In this document: positions 21,901 to 32,999 of the stretch, in pieces | Position numbering within the stretch: position 1 is the stretch's first letter | Layout of the letters: every line of letters begins with the position of its first letter | Source: Bedellia somnulentella | Taxonomy: Eukaryota; Arthropoda; Insecta; Lepidoptera; Bedelliidae | Length of the DNA: 64,000 nucleotides | Assembly: GCA_963576735.1 (NCBI GenBank) | Contig: OY755188.1 | Location: 15,240,323-15,304,322, forward strand | Reading direction: 5' to 3' | Notes under the pieces: generated by a model | The model's input: only the letters and a program-made list of their open reading frames with translations | What the model was told of the DNA's origin: nothing | Databases searched by the model: none | Program-made: the position numbers and the translations under genes

Positions 21901-22694
21901 TATATGTATGTAGGTATGTATGTATTAATGTAACTCAACACACGGCATGAGCATAATTATGTATGTTTTTTAACTGACAATTCTAGGGTGTAGACAGCAA
22001 TATCTGTGGAATTATATTTGAAGCTGTTTAAAAAATTATATTTGCCAATCGTACGTATGAGTTACGTAAGTGTATGTAAGAGGCGACTAAGGGTATTTGG
22101 GGCTTCACAAGGGATCTTTGGGCGATGCGGTTGGAGACCCATCACCAACTACCCAACGTGGATTCGTCGAATATCACCATGTATACTCATATATCAGAAG
22201 TGTCAAAATACGAATATTCGTTTTGTGTGAGCGAGACGAAATAAATTTTAATACGGGTGAGAATAGATAAGTATGCATATTATCATTCTCGATGTGGAGT
22301 TGATTTTTTACCCTCAGCAGTCGGTCGGGGTTACTAACACAGTACGTTAGTTTGCCACCTATGCCTTTGAAACAATCACCTTAACCGTACGGTTGCAGTT
22401 TGTCAATACACAACTTGCAGTAACTTAAATAAAGGATAGAAGAATTTCGCGCTGGCAGCCATTGACACGGTAGCTCAGTTGGGAGAGCGACGGGGGCGTA
22501 TACCCGAGGTCGCGGGTTCGATTCCCGCCTGTGTCGAAATTTTTCTTTCCTTTATTTATTCTTTATTTATTAACTTGCAGTAAATTATAACATTTTCACA
22601 AATATGGTATATTAATGTAAAGTACACATAGGTAACTTACCTGAACATAGTAGAAACTAACTATCATCAAACACACTGATATTTTACGCAACAT
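18905..22694 (-). CDS. Odorant-binding protein OBP-A (PBP/GOBP family, 4 exons)
   Basis: On the minus strand the exons are 22641-22694, 21389-21556, 19925-20042 and 18905-18999, phases 0, 0 and 1, all GT-AG. They give a 144-residue protein. Residues 1-18 are the signal peptide (MLRKISVCLMIVSFYYVQ). The mature part has the six classical OBP cysteines: CLSKH, AKCLLAC, DEMC, EKGCERA and FKC, spaced x26, x3, x43, x12 and x8. This is a small soluble helical carrier, secreted into sensillum lymph or other fluids, that binds hydrophobic ligands in three-disulfide OBPs; the ligand is unknown. Odd point: the last codons read GPK-VIMK-stop, and AAG|GTAATA sits exactly where OBP-C and OBP-D splice to a short fifth exon. 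Read-through to the stop and splicing to an unseen exon are both possible. A Rep-B SINE lies 18 bp beyond the exon-2 donor. Confidence 0.9.
19035..19287 (+). mobile_element. Rep-B SINE copy
   Basis: Bounded by the exact duplication TTACCATAAT at 19025-19034 and 19288-19297. It starts about 35 bp upstream of the OBP-A exon-4 acceptor. A second diverged Rep-B 3' fragment follows at about 19305-19390. Confidence 0.9.
20043..20700. other. Part of OBP-A intron 2, no feature recognised
   Basis: AT-rich. A stretch at 20495-20590 resembles a heavily decayed Rep-B in reverse, not strong enough to call. Confidence 0.35.
20715..21054 (+). mobile_element. Rep-A SINE copy
   Basis: Box-B-like GAGTTCCAATCCTGGGACGG, complete body, TTTATGTTATG tail. 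Belongs to a subtype with GGAAACTAGATGGCGCTTGC, also seen at 2441, 47187 and 57373. Confidence 0.9.
21157..21369 (+). mobile_element. Rep-B SINE abutting the OBP-A exon-2 donor
   Basis: Target duplication GTAATAGAAAATAC at 21143-21156 and 21370-21384 (one extra A). The right copy ends 2 bp from the GTAAGT donor of OBP-A exon 2. It is antisense to the gene. Confidence 0.9.
21623..21918 (+). mobile_element. RTE-1 LINE 3' end, open C-terminal frame
   Basis: Encodes WFGHIERMDDRKLVKGIYRA through DRTKWRSIVSAYPNGN and ends with the GTGAGTATATGTATGTA tail. The best-preserved C-terminus in the window, 66 bp upstream of OBP-A exon 2. Confidence 0.9.
22071..22155 (+). mobile_element. Rep-B SINE internal fragment
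   Basis: TGTAAGAGGCGACTAAGGGT to GTTGGAGACCCATCACCAAC; both ends are missing. Confidence 0.7.
22424..22572 (+). mobile_element. Rep-C SINE, complete, with tRNA-like core
   Basis: A 149-bp element with the exact 11-bp duplication ACTTGCAGTAA at 22413-22423 and 22573-22583. Residues 22464-22535 fold as a tRNA: acceptor GACACGG/CTGTGTC, D stem GCTC/GAGC, T arm GCGGG-TTCGATT-CCCGC. The anticodon arm pairs only CGGG/CCCG with an 8-base loop, so it is a SINE head and not a working tRNA gene. Confidence 0.88.
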
Positions 22695-22820
22695 ATTCAC
22701 TGTAGAGGCGTATTTCGAATAAAAAATGGTTATTTCTGCGTCGCATTTTATTTGACTTTACCTGATTTACAGATAAAAATAATTTAATCGGATAAAAATC
22801 GGCACAATAGTTTGCAAAAT

Positions 22821-22827
22821 TTATATA
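22821..22827 (-). promoter_or_regulatory. Possible TATA box of OBP-A
   Basis: On the minus strand TATATAA lies about 130 bp upstream of the OBP-A ATG. The region is very AT-rich, so chance occurrence is likely. Confidence 0.22.
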
Positions 22828-22829
22828 TC

Positions 22830-23310
22830 GATTAAAATCACATATGGCAATTTAATGTTATTAAAAGCAAAGCTTACACTAAACGGAAATCAATTATGGA
22901 GCGTTATTTTGTTCCGCTGAAATACAAATTGCTTATTGTAATTTATTTATTTTTAATATACATATCATCATGAAATTATATGTCATTCCATAAAAGTACC
23001 TATAGTATATCTTTTGTCGTATTAACTTTTGGGTCAAATTTAATATTGGATTAATATATTTGATAAAAACCAGTTTTCATTGAAGGCATGCTACAATAAT
23101 GGTTCGTATCGTATGGACACTCCCTGCACTCTCTGCAACCGCCCTAGTTCAGCAGCTATTCAATTACAAATTGCCAGGTATGTGGTGCATGGAAATCTAC
23201 TGAAATTTCATTCCTAGAAAGCAGTAAGATTGTAGCAAAATAATGCCGACCGTGCTTAGAATTGCTTTTGTGTTCAGCGTGCATTACTCCGCTAGTGTGT
23301 ATTTTTCTAC
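22830..23310. other. Region upstream of OBP-A, nothing recognised
   Basis: AT-rich intergenic sequence between OBP-A and the Rep-B copy at 23317. It may contain OBP-A regulatory sequence, but I see no block shared with OBP-C or OBP-D. Confidence 0.4.
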
Positions 23311-23316
23311 CATGAT

Positions 23317-23571
23317 GCATACATACATACATATACTCACGGTTATATTTCCCTAAAGGGGTAGCCAGAGCCAAGGAATTATAAATTCATCAGCCACTTT
23401 TGGAGGTTGAGTGGGGTAAAGATGGTAAAAATAAATGTTTTTGGTGATATGTCTCCAACCGCATCGCCCAAAAATCCAATAAAAAGTCCCAATACCCTTA
23501 GTCGCCTCTTACGACACCCGTGGGTAGAAAGGGGTAGCGACATTCTAAGCCGGCACTACACGGCAAATGTT
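23317..23571 (-). mobile_element. Rep-B SINE copy
   Basis: Near-consensus and young-looking; duplication CCATGAT at 23310-23316 and 23572-23578. Confidence 0.88.
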
Positions 23572-23757
23572 CCATGATCTATATGATGTATAATCCGTGA
23601 AAATATATCTCAAGAGATTTAATACTAAAAAGTGGCTTCAGAATATATTTTAAAATAATTTGATTCTCCTTGCAATATTTAAAAAGTATGTAAAACTTGT
23701 TTTACACTAGTAATTTGCCAAAGCCATGAGTTGATAAGTAGTATCGGTTTCACTAAT

Positions 23758-23890
23758 TCATTTTGATCCACCCTCTCTATCTGTTCAAACCATCTTAACA
23801 TTTCTTATATTGTCTTATTTACAATTTTATCTTTCACATCGCGTTTTTTACGAATAACACTATTTTTTATTTCAATCATATAATGTACCT
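23758..23890 (-). mobile_element. RTE-1 LINE internal fragment
   Basis: Diverged reverse of the region upstream of the WFGHIERMD motif (ATCCACCCTCTCTATCTGTT). Confidence 0.6.
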
Positions 23891-23980
23891 AACTTAAACA
23901 TTTATGCGTTGAGCATAAATAATTGTTTTTTTAGTCTAGGATGTTTTTTATATGTGTGTTATATAATAATAAATACTAGT

Positions 23981-24857
23981 GGGTAACCCTGGCGCGACTA
24001 CGTCGCATCCTATAAAATGAGTTTATTTTGAAATTTTCCGACCAATCACAGCGCAGCTCTTTTGAATTTCTAGAGATTTTTTCTGATTGGCCGGTTTGAA
24101 AAAATTCCGACCAATCACAGCGCATCTCTGACCGACTAAAGTTTGCGCGCGCTTATGTCACTCAAGCAAAGTCTATGGGCCAAAATCGAAACTTTGAAAT
24201 TCTGTAACAATTAACTTAATCCAGTTACATCAGATGTCTGAATTTTGTGCACACCACGGCCGCGAACTGTACAAAACGATACCTGAACCAAATTTCTAGC
24301 TTAACTCATCGCGTCACAGGCTTCCGGGCAAGAAAAAGGCTTACAGAAATAATATATAATAATAAAAAGATATAGTTGAGTTAGTATCTTATAGTACAAG
24401 TTTTACTTAGTTTGTGGCTAGCTTGATGTGTGTGTAATATGTTGGTATATATTTATTTATAGGACAGCATCATCATATCATGTGAATTCAAATAAAAGAT
24501 GTTATTAAAGGAAAGAAAAATTTCGACACTTTTTTTTTCTTTCCTTTAATAACATTTTTTATTTATGAGTAATAATCCCCACATGAGGAATTCATGTCAA
24601 AAAACATTAAATTATGGATTAAGTTAATTGTTACAGAATTTCAAAGTTTCGATTTTGGCCCATAGACTTTTCTTGAGTGTCATAAGCGCGCGAAAACTTT
24701 AGTCGATCAGAGATGCGCTGTGATTGGTCGGAATTTTTTCAAACCGGCCAATCAGAAAAATTCTCTAGAAATTCAAAAGAGCTGCGCTGTGATTGGTCGG
24801 AAAATTTCAAAATAAACTCATTTTATTGGACGGGACGTAGTCGCGCCAGGGTTACCC
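23981..24857. mobile_element. Long-TIR element (about 245-bp arms) flanked by ACTAGT
   Basis: The left arm 23981-24232 and right arm 24618-24857 are reverse complements with few differences. Ends are GGGTAACCCTGGCGCGACTA. ACTAGT flanks both sides but is itself a palindrome, so it may be target duplication or part of the repeat. Arms repeat the unit CCGACCAATCACAGCGCA. A Rep-C remnant lies in the centre (24498-24600). No transposase frame. Confidence 0.85.
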
Positions 24858-24954
24858 ACTAGTGTTTCTAATATTCTTCATATATTTATTTTATATATCT
24901 AGTGTCTAATGTGTATTTTAAAGATAAACACCATGAGTTTTTATTAAAAAAATA

Positions 24955-24960
24955 TTTATT
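24955..24960 (-). promoter_or_regulatory. Putative poly(A) signal of OBP-B
   Basis: AATAAA on the minus strand, 57 bp downstream of the OBP-B stop codon, just before the long-TIR element at 23981-24857. Confidence 0.5.
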
Positions 24961-25016
24961 TCACTTGCATTCTAAAAGAGTTAACTAAATTTATAAAATC
25001 GAACACAAAGTATAAA

Positions 25017-27834
25017 CTACATTCCTGTTCTCGCTTTTTCTAAGCTACAAGCGTAGAGAAGCTTAGCTCTTTCACATCCTTTTTCTCCGTCGCTGACATG
25101 TGCATCGTTTACTGTAACAAACAAACGAATGAAATCTTCATTAAAGGTTAAAGAGCTTATTCCATTTGACTGAATGAAGACGTCTGAAAGTCACAACATC
25201 TCCATTCAGACTAGTGGAATAACGTTCAGAACGCTAGGCTTCTGAAAAGTAGACAAATTTTGGCTCCTAGCTCACAAAATTTTTTGTAGCTCCGTCTCAG
25301 GAAAATGACATATTATTGTTTGTGGAAAAGTAACAATATTATTTCATAGCTGATTGTTATATTGAGATCTTTCTAATCTTTTATTTCAATTAGTTCATAC
25401 TATAGTTAACTTATTTGATTCTTACGCCCGATTTCTGAATTGAGTTTTCAAGCTAAGAACGACTTAAGTATCGTTTTGTCTCATTCTGTTGTTAAGATTT
25501 CAATGCGACAGAACGATACTTAAGTTGTTCTCAGCTAGAATACTCAATTCAGAAATCAGGCGATAAACTTTTGCGTCTTACTTTTATTACAAATTACAAA
25601 ACTTATAGTAACAATAACCGATTAAATAACTCATATGTAAAATAACATAACATATTCTCACGGCTATAAATCCCTAGAAGGGGTAGCCAGAGCTAAGTAA
25701 TTAGAAATTCCTCAGCCACTTTTGGAATATTGAGTGGGGAAAGGATGGTAAAGTAAAGGTTGTTGGTGATGGGTCTCCAGCCGCATCGCCCAAAAATCCC
25801 TTATAAGCCCCAATACCGTTAGTCGCCTCTTACGTACACCCATCAGTAGAAACGGGGTAGTGCTATTCTAAGCCGATACTACACGGTTTTTTTTGCAATA
25901 AATAACATTAAAACCATACCATGTTTGCAATGTTCAATAAGATTATTTTCAGCGTGCATATTTGCCTCGTCATTTTGGAACTCTACTTGGGCCACAGCAC
26001 GGGCGTCGTCTACGGCGAAATATCCGTGAGCATTTATCTGAAACAAATATCATCATCATCATTATCATCAGCCAATAGACATCCACTGCTGGACATAGGT
26101 CTCCCCCAAAGATTTCCAAAACGACCGGTCCTGTGCTGCCCTCATCCACCAAATCCACCCGCAACTTTCAACAAATTAACTTTTACCTGACCTATCCGCA
26201 AGTCACAGGTTGTATTGAGTATCTGAAATCGAACTACCTTAACTAAAAGTCAAATTCGTTAAAAGCTTCGAAATCAATTATTCCTAAGCCACTTATAATA
26301 ACGTATGGTAGTTATGGATCACTTGAATTATTGTAATGTATTATGTGTATTATTTGAGTCTAATAAGATTAACAGAATATATAATTATGTGCTGTGTAGT
26401 GTCGGCTAAGAATAGCACTACCCCATATCTTCCAGTGGGTGTAGGTAAGAGGCGACTAATGGTATTGGGGCTTTTAAGGGATTTTTGGGCGATGCGGTTG
26501 GAGACCCATCACCAACAACCTTTATTTCACCACCTTTTCCCCACTCAACTTTCCAAAAGTGGTTGTGGAATTTTTAATTCCTTAGCTCTGGCTACCCCTT
26601 CTAGGGATTTACAGCCGTAAGTATATGTATATGTATGTATAATTATACACTCGTTGCAATACAATTTATATCCCAAAAAACTGTCCCACAAACTTTAGGC
26701 TCCATGACATACAGAGACGAATAGTCAGATTGGTAGGGCTATGAAATTGGTACAACAACTGCATTTGAAAGGAGATTGTTTGATTTACATGTAAACCAGA
26801 CATAGATTGTTATTTACATATACATACATTATTTTTCCACAATTTGCTAAATAAAAAAAATAAAAAAATAGATGTACTACAACTGAACTCAATACTCATT
26901 TATTATAATGACATGAATTTTAATTATTATCTAGTTTTTTTCAGATCTGTAAATATTACCTAATTCTTCTATACTTGAAGATTTGTTAACGACATTGTGT
27001 CGTCTTACTTATATTTATATTGTTTACTAGTGGATCGTCCCAGCTTCGCACGGGTAGCGTTGTTTTTTTAAATATCTGAGGTTTCTTTCTTCAGTCACTG
27101 CTCAAGCATTGTGAAATTCAGCGTAATGTTTTCAATTTATTAAATTTATAGTACTCCCTTAACAGTGTAGTTTGGTGATTTTGAATGCGCTTTAATGAAC
27201 GGTTCAGTATTTCCGTTTAATAGCAAATTTTGGAATAAAACGCCATGAAGTATTTATAACAATCTAAAAAAGAAATCATTACGTTATATAGGATGCAACT
27301 ACTGGCGCCATCTAGTATGTTATATGTAAATTAGTAAAGATTTGGTTTCGATCACGGGCGCGATGGCTTATTTTATGTATAATTTCGGTATTTGTCTACC
27401 GATTTCTATGATTCTTTTTTTATTGAATAGGTAATAATGTTACCTTTTTTAAATTAGGGATGAGTGAGAGGTTTACAAACGTAAGAGTAAACAAATATAA
27501 TCAGGATGGTCCGAACTGCTAAGCTATCAGGAATTACACGTGTTATTGTGAGTCAACCGTAAAAGATAGACATATACTGTTGAAGATTTTTTTTTAGATA
27601 ATTTTATGAAGAATATTTCCGCCAAACATGATTTCTATGTAAGTTTAACCATTAAGGCTGCACACGCGACGGAAGCTTAAAAAATGGAGTAACTTCTCCC
27701 GTTTTCCCAAAATTCCCCTTTACTTCTCTGCTGGAAAGTATACAAAAACCTGCGCAGGAGTATGAAGAATAATTGTACCAAGTTTCGTTAAAATCCGTCG
27801 AGTAGTTTTTGTTTCCATAAGGAACATACAAACC

Positions 27835-27884
<50 letters not shown>

Positions 27885-30800
27885 AAATTTACTGATTGCA
27901 TTTTTGGCATCAGTATCGGTCCCTAAACACCACCTGATAGTTATTTTGAAAATATATTTCATGTACAGAATTGACCTCTCTACAGATTTATTATAAGTAT
28001 AGATTTTAGTCTGATAAGCAACCGACGAAAAAAAAATGAAAAAAATTTGCAATAAACTCGATTCAAGGGATTTCCAGCATACCGATTTAATACAAAACCG
28101 TATTTTCCCAAGGTCGCACACACTGCATGTTAGGATTCAAACTTTTAACGCGAGTAGAGGCATTTTTTGATTTAAAAACAGATATTGAGTAATTCAAAAG
28201 TCATATTTATTTAAATAATATTGGTCAAGGCTGGGGCCCAGTCACCGTGAAATTGTATAGCCAACCCATTGGCCTTGTTAAACTAATGTAGGCCTTATTT
28301 TGACATAATGTATGATATATTAGATACATTGCCATTGTTTGATCGGAACTGGCAACATCATATCCTTCCATTGTATGAGTCATACAAACATACAAAGTTC
28401 TCGCATTCGTATTTAGATTGAGGTAGGCAGAGACTACCGACACTTTGTTCAGTCCTGAAATACCTCTCATAATTCGTTCTCGTTCATCAATATTATCTTA
28501 CATTTTTTTAGTGTGCCGGCTTAGAATAGCACTACCCCATTTCATCCGGTGGGTGTACGTAAGAGGCGACTATCGGTATTGGGGCTTTCAAGGGATTTTT
28601 GGGCGATGCGGTTGGAAACCCATCAACAACAACCTTTATTTTACCATCTTTTCCCCACTCAACTTTCCAAAAGATACTCAGTAATTTCTATTTTTTTAGC
28701 TCTGGCTACCCCTTGGGATTTATAGCCGTGAGTATGTGTATGTATGTATTTTTTTTTGGTTTTGTACTAGAGATTTCGGCTATTTGATTCAAATGTTATT
28801 TTTATAAATTTGTTTATCTCTTTCAACACTTTATTGTCATTTGTAATATATCACATCCATAACATATAATCTCGCACACCGCACCATTTACAAGCCCCCA
28901 ATTATCCTACCTTTTGTCAAATCAAATCAAATAATAGTATAATTTCACAACTTGTTTTTTCCGGGAATTCCTCGTCTCTAATGTCTAAATTCAGTCATCT
29001 TAATTCAGTTTATCTCTCATTTTTTCCTGCTACACCCAACATCCGCTTACATATTACGGCGTATACCCGAGGTCGCGGGTTCGATTCCCGCCTGTGTCGA
29101 AGTTTTTCTTTCCTTTGTTTATTCTTTATTTATTAGTTATAATCCCCACATGAGGTTTCATGAACAAAAACATTCAAATTATCCGCTTAAATGCTGATAA
29201 TCCTTAGAACCATAAATATCAATATTTATCACTTTTGCTTAATGAACATAATTCATACAGAGCTCAAATTTTCACATCATCCTTTTTCATACTTCTTTAG
29301 GTGTTTTACGTCACGGTTTTTACCAAGTAAATAAAATTTGATAATGGAAATGGGAAATAAATTAACCCATTTATTTATATTTTATTTGAACCCTCTTTCA
29401 TTTGGCATTTTACCATAGTTCCTTTTATATAAAACTAGCTTTTTGCCCCGCGACTTCGTCCGCGTGGACTTCATTTTTTGCATCCAGTTTACATAATACC
29501 AAAATACCAAAACACTATCTCAACTTCTGTTTTTTATATTTATAATCCCGCGGGCGTTGTAAATGACATAAAGGACATTGAGGCTTTTTAAGTGATTGTT
29601 GGGCGATGCAGTTTGTGAACCATCACTAACAACCTTTATTAAACTATCTTTTATCAATCTATTTCCAAAATTGGATGAAGTATCTCTGAAGCTATGGCTA
29701 CCCTTTTATGGAATTTAAGGTTGTTAGCATATACTTATGAATGATTGATAGATGGATTTCATAAATTCAATCGCACCAAGTTTTATTATAAAATGTAAAA
29801 AAAACTCTATATTAACTTTCATTTGCTATATCAACCCGTTAGGGGTTGAGTTCCAAAACTTTCTTTTTAATTGTTTATAATAATCATGAAACAAATATAC
29901 CAAGTTCCTATGTTCAGAAATGAGAATATCTTTAGTAAGTACAGATACGGATAGTAGTTTGGCGCTGCGGCGGCGGCCCGGTGCTGCCCCCTACACTGAC
30001 CGTTGGTGATAGTGGGAGAGCTTGCAGCAATTGCTCGGCAATATCCCTATATTATTAGAGGTGGATCTCTATCCAAAAAAATCGCTAAATTGAAGGGATA
30101 GTGCTTGCTATTATTATATATAGTGCTATTTTAAGCTAACAAAACATTTCTTTTTACAAAAAGCTTGAATTACCTGAGATACGAACCCGGGACGATTGAT
30201 TCATAATAGTTCTAATAAAATATTCATAGTAACTAGTTATACCGCTACGCCACGGAGACGTAAGAGGGGCGGTGTTAAAATTTTATTAAGCTTTATTTCA
30301 TATTAGTCTTACTATTGATAAACAAATTTGTCATTTAAATGTTCATTTATTTTGATGAAAATGGATGAAACCCCTAAATCTTTCCAAAATGAACATTAAC
30401 AAAGTGTCTGATGTGAATTCCATCCATGATAAAAATAATCGCTGCAATATTTTGAGCCATATATGAGTTAAGGTTTTTTGATATTCCTATGAGAACTCTT
30501 GCGGATTCCTTAGTTTCAAGGAATCATCGTCGTTTCATTTAGCTTCTAAATTTACATGTTTTTATTCGTTTGCGATATAAGTAGTTTTGATTTTTATATT
30601 AGTTTACAATATATTACGTTGTTTTAAACGATACACAGCGCCATCTCCAATGCATCCAGCAAGCAAACAATATTTTTGATTTCCCGTGGGAACATATTTT
30701 TTTCGGGGAAAAATTACCCTATTATTTAATTTAGACTTTTAACTATACGTTTGCAAAATTTCAAAGCAATCGGTTCAGTTTTTACGGTGTGAAAGCGGAA

Positions 30801-32732
30801 CAAACAAACAAACAAACTCACTTTCCCATTTATAATATTAGTATGGATATAGTTAGGGGCTTTTTAAGTGATTTTTGGGCGATGTGGTTCTTTATCCCCG
30901 AAGGGGTCGGCAGAGGTACCAATACTTCTGAGCTCACACGGCAGCGCCATCTTGTTTCCAGAGAAGGTACCCACGTTTTGCTTGGACAGTGTACTCACGT
31001 GATAGGGGGCAGGCCTATCGCCGTTTTGTACGAATACACTGTCACATGACTAAGTACAACTCAGCCTCACGATGTTTTCCCTCACTGTTAACAACCATGA
31101 TAAATTAACCACTCATATGACTTTCGAAAAGAAAAATTGGTGTAGGCCCGACCCAGGATTGGAGCTCACGCCCTTCTGTTTTCGGGCGGGTGTTCTACCC
31201 ACTGGACTATCATGTCGTTCTTTCTGGTCGGATCTTTTCCTCAATCAACTTACAAAAGTGACTAAGGAATTTCTCATTCAAAAGCTCTGGCTACCCCGTT
31301 AAGGGATAGCCGTGAGTATATGTATGTATGTATGTATGTCAATAAAATTATATACTTACTATCCCCATTCTCTTGTACAGGCATGCAAAGAAACACGGGC
31401 TATACGGATCATCAGGTACCTGCTTAGACCGTATTTTCTCCAAAGTTTCTTTCGCCAGAGGTACCTTTTCAAGGCATTCGCTCATGAGTAGTAAACTCTC
31501 TTTTACCTTCTGCTCTATGGTGGCCTAAAAATAAAAGGTGAAGTATTTTTGGAAGTTAAATGAAATAAAAACACGAAGTATGGTGACGGAACTCTAGTCA
31601 GAAGGGCAAGCCCGAGCGCTATTTTATCGACACGATAACGGTTAGAATGAGATGGCAGTATACGATACTAAGTAAGTGCGTAAAAGATGGCTGCTTTATC
31701 CCACGCGATAACTAGTTTAAACACGGCTCGTGCTTGCCCTTCAGATCGCCCAACCAATAGTTAGACCCCTTAAAACCTACGCCAACTCGCTATTCTTAGC
31801 CGATTCATCTTCATCATCATCTGATATTTTTTAAATTATTTTTGGGAAATAAATTTTAATTACTAACATTGAAACTCATAACAAACACTAATCATACACA
31901 TTTTAGAATTAGGTACTGTTAGGACATAAAAAGTATATGAAAAATTGTGCACCCATAATTATATAAAATTCACAAATATACCAACAATGTTTTCTGTTTA
32001 AAAATACATATAGTAGCTGCAATTGTTACTTCAAAATATTTTTACTGTTATCGTCCCGATACTAGTTATAGTTTTCAAACAATTAAGTATGGCATAAGAG
32101 TAAATTATATCTATTAATTATATAATAAGAGCTAACTATTTTGCTTCTCAACAGAAGACACAGTACACAAATAGTTTTAATGTGCGATGCAACGACAACA
32201 CAATATTAATATTTGTGGGACCCAACGGCAATACAAAGAATGTGGGATCGAAAAGTGGGACCCAACGGAAATAAACTGTTTAGTACTTTTACCCTTCACT
32301 CAAAACTCTCTCACTTCTGTTTTCACGCGTCCATTCTTCTTTCTCACTTTTATAGTCGATTCAGAATAATGATAATTTAATAACATACATACATATACTC
32401 ACAGCTATAATTCCCAGGAAGGGGTAGCCAGAGCTAAAGAATTAGAAATTTCTCAGCCACTTTTGGAAATTTGAGTGGGTAAAAGATAGTAAAAATAAAG
32501 GTTGTTGGTGATGGGTCTCCAACCGCATCGCCCAAAAATCCCTTAATAGCCCCATACCGTTAGTCGCCTCTTACGTACACCCACCGGAAGAAATGGGGTA
32601 GTGCTATTCTAAACCGACACTACACGGCAATTTAATAACAACCCATATATTCGTAACGCAATAAATACTTACTGAACTTATGACACAAAAACTGCTTAGG
32701 AAAACTAGGTGAAGCAAGCAAATGTTACGCAT
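25017..32732 (-). CDS. Odorant-binding protein OBP-B (PBP/GOBP family, 4 exons)
   Basis: Minus-strand exons are 32673-32732, 31360-31524, 25920-26037 and 25017-25111, phases 0, 0 and 1, all GT-AG. The 145-residue product starts with a 20-residue signal peptide (MRNICLLHLVFLSSFCVISS). The six cysteines lie in SECLEK, SPCFFACLY, EHCKH, EKGCERA and YAC, spaced x26, x3, x43, x14 and x8, which is the classical OBP pattern. Exons 3 and 4 (118 and 95 bp) have the same lengths as in OBP-A, so these two adjacent minus-strand genes are close paralogues in structure. The stop comes in exon 4 (EKARTGM-stop) with no donor at the OBP-C/D position, so there is no fifth exon. The 5.3-kb intron between exons 2 and 3 holds several repeats. 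The gene is divergent from OBP-C, with 3.4 kb between the start codons. Probable secreted carrier of hydrophobic ligands; the ligand is unknown. Confidence 0.9.
25424..25562. mobile_element. Intact 139-bp MITE, PIF/Harbinger-like
   Basis: TIRs CGCCCGATTTCTGAATTGAG and complement; flanks TTA and ATA. Almost palindromic. Same family as 17724-18125. Confidence 0.75.
25651..25886 (-). mobile_element. Rep-B SINE copy
   Basis: Near-complete, tail shortened (TATTCTCACGG). It ends about 30 bp before the OBP-B exon-3 donor region. Confidence 0.85.
26043..26165 (-). mobile_element. LINE C-terminal fragment with (TGA)n tail
   Basis: On the minus strand it reads WMRAAQDRSFWKSLGETYVQ then QWMSIG-stop, followed by a TGATGATGATG tail. 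This is the C-terminus of a second LINE family, different from RTE-1. It abuts the OBP-B exon-3 acceptor. Confidence 0.78.
26389..26637 (+). mobile_element. Rep-B SINE copy
   Basis: Exact duplication TATAATTAT at 26380-26388 and 26638-26646. Confidence 0.9.
27025..27925 (-). mobile_element. Lepidopteran CTAGTGG-type repeat with microsatellite
   Basis: The end CTAGTGGATCGTCCCAGCTT and the text AAATCCGTCGAGTAGTTTT beside the (CAGA)n run match, from memory, a common family of moth interspersed repeats whose ends read like the non-autonomous elements at 29437 and 53757. Boundaries approximate. Confidence 0.45.
27832..27884 (+). repeat. (CAGA)n microsatellite
   Basis: About 13 tandem CAGA units. 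Confidence 0.95.
28408..28500 (-). mobile_element. RTE-1 LINE 3' fragment, diverged
   Basis: TAGGCAGAGACTACCGACAC then TTTGTTCAGTCCTGA, the decayed reverse of the DRTKW region. Confidence 0.5.
28511..28748 (+). mobile_element. Rep-B SINE copy
   Basis: Consensus from GTGCCGGCTTAGAATAGCAC to the GTGTATGTATG tail. Confidence 0.85.
29058..29180 (+). mobile_element. Rep-C SINE 3' part
   Basis: GGCGTATACCCGAGGTCGCG, T arm GGGTTCGATTCCC, then the AT-rich tail and TCCCCACATGAGGT. Confidence 0.8.
29437..30846 (-). mobile_element. Non-autonomous moth repeat (Helitron-like end), carrying inserted fragments
   Basis: Begins CTAGCTTTTTGCCCCGCGAC and ends near TATAATATTAGTATGG, the usual two ends of a widespread moth repeat (from memory). 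It holds a decayed Rep-B (29560-29740) and a GC-rich patch (29960-30075). That the two ends belong to one insertion is an inference. Confidence 0.45.
30855..31340 (+). mobile_element. Rep-B SINE split by a Rep-A insertion, next to OBP-B exon 2
   Basis: Rep-B pieces at 30855-30886 and 31224-31340 surround the Rep-A copy. The TGTATGTATGTATG tail ends about 20 bp before the OBP-B exon-2 donor, and the SINE is antisense to the gene. Confidence 0.85.
30894..31216 (-). mobile_element. Rep-A SINE nested in Rep-B
   Basis: Duplication GTTCTTT at 30887-30893 and 31217-31223, made from Rep-B-internal sequence. Confidence 0.85.
31602..31740. mobile_element. Short MITE, TIR AAGGGCAAGCACGAG
   Basis: About 140 bp with ends AAGGGCAAGCCCGAG / CTCGTGCTTGCCCTT. 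It is homologous along its length to 37570-37700, and TCAG flanks both sides. It lies 75 bp upstream of OBP-B exon 2. Confidence 0.75.
31745..32370. other. OBP-B intron 1 sequence, no feature recognised
   Basis: AT-rich, no exon or repeat identified. GTGGGACCCAACGG occurs twice (32215 and 32256). Confidence 0.4.
32385..32628 (-). mobile_element. Rep-B SINE copy beside OBP-B exon 1
   Basis: Exact duplication AATTTAATAAC at 32374-32384 and 32629-32639. It lies 44 bp from the exon-1 donor and is in the same orientation as the gene. Confidence 0.92.
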
Positions 32733-32810
32733 TGTATTATTATATGTGCTGCAATCAGTAGAGTTCACAACATGAATGTGTGACAAATTTCAAACGGGTA
32801 CTTATATAGG

Positions 32811-32818
32811 CAATACAT
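32811..32818 (-). promoter_or_regulatory. Putative TATA box of OBP-B
   Basis: On the minus strand TATATAAG lies about 80 bp upstream of the OBP-B ATG. That fits a 50-bp 5' leader, as expected for insect OBP genes. Confidence 0.42.
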
Positions 32819-32999
32819 ATAAATATGACCATTGTCATATGTGTGAAACTATTGGTGTGGCATAAACTTGTGGCTATTATAATAATTATCATAGAGCGAT
32901 GAATTTGTCAACTTTCCAAATGGTTTTGTGTTTTGCAAGCATACTTTAAAACTATGATTGCTCTCAGTCCAAGGCTTAATTCATTCATGATTTTGCTGA

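Noticed and set aside
22464..22535. Possible functional tRNA gene
   Set aside because: The anticodon arm is irregular (4 bp, 8-base loop), the unit is multi-copy and it lies inside a SINE with target duplications.
25921..26190. Plus-strand open frame
   Set aside because: Opposite strand of OBP-B exon 3 and of the adjoining LINE fragment.
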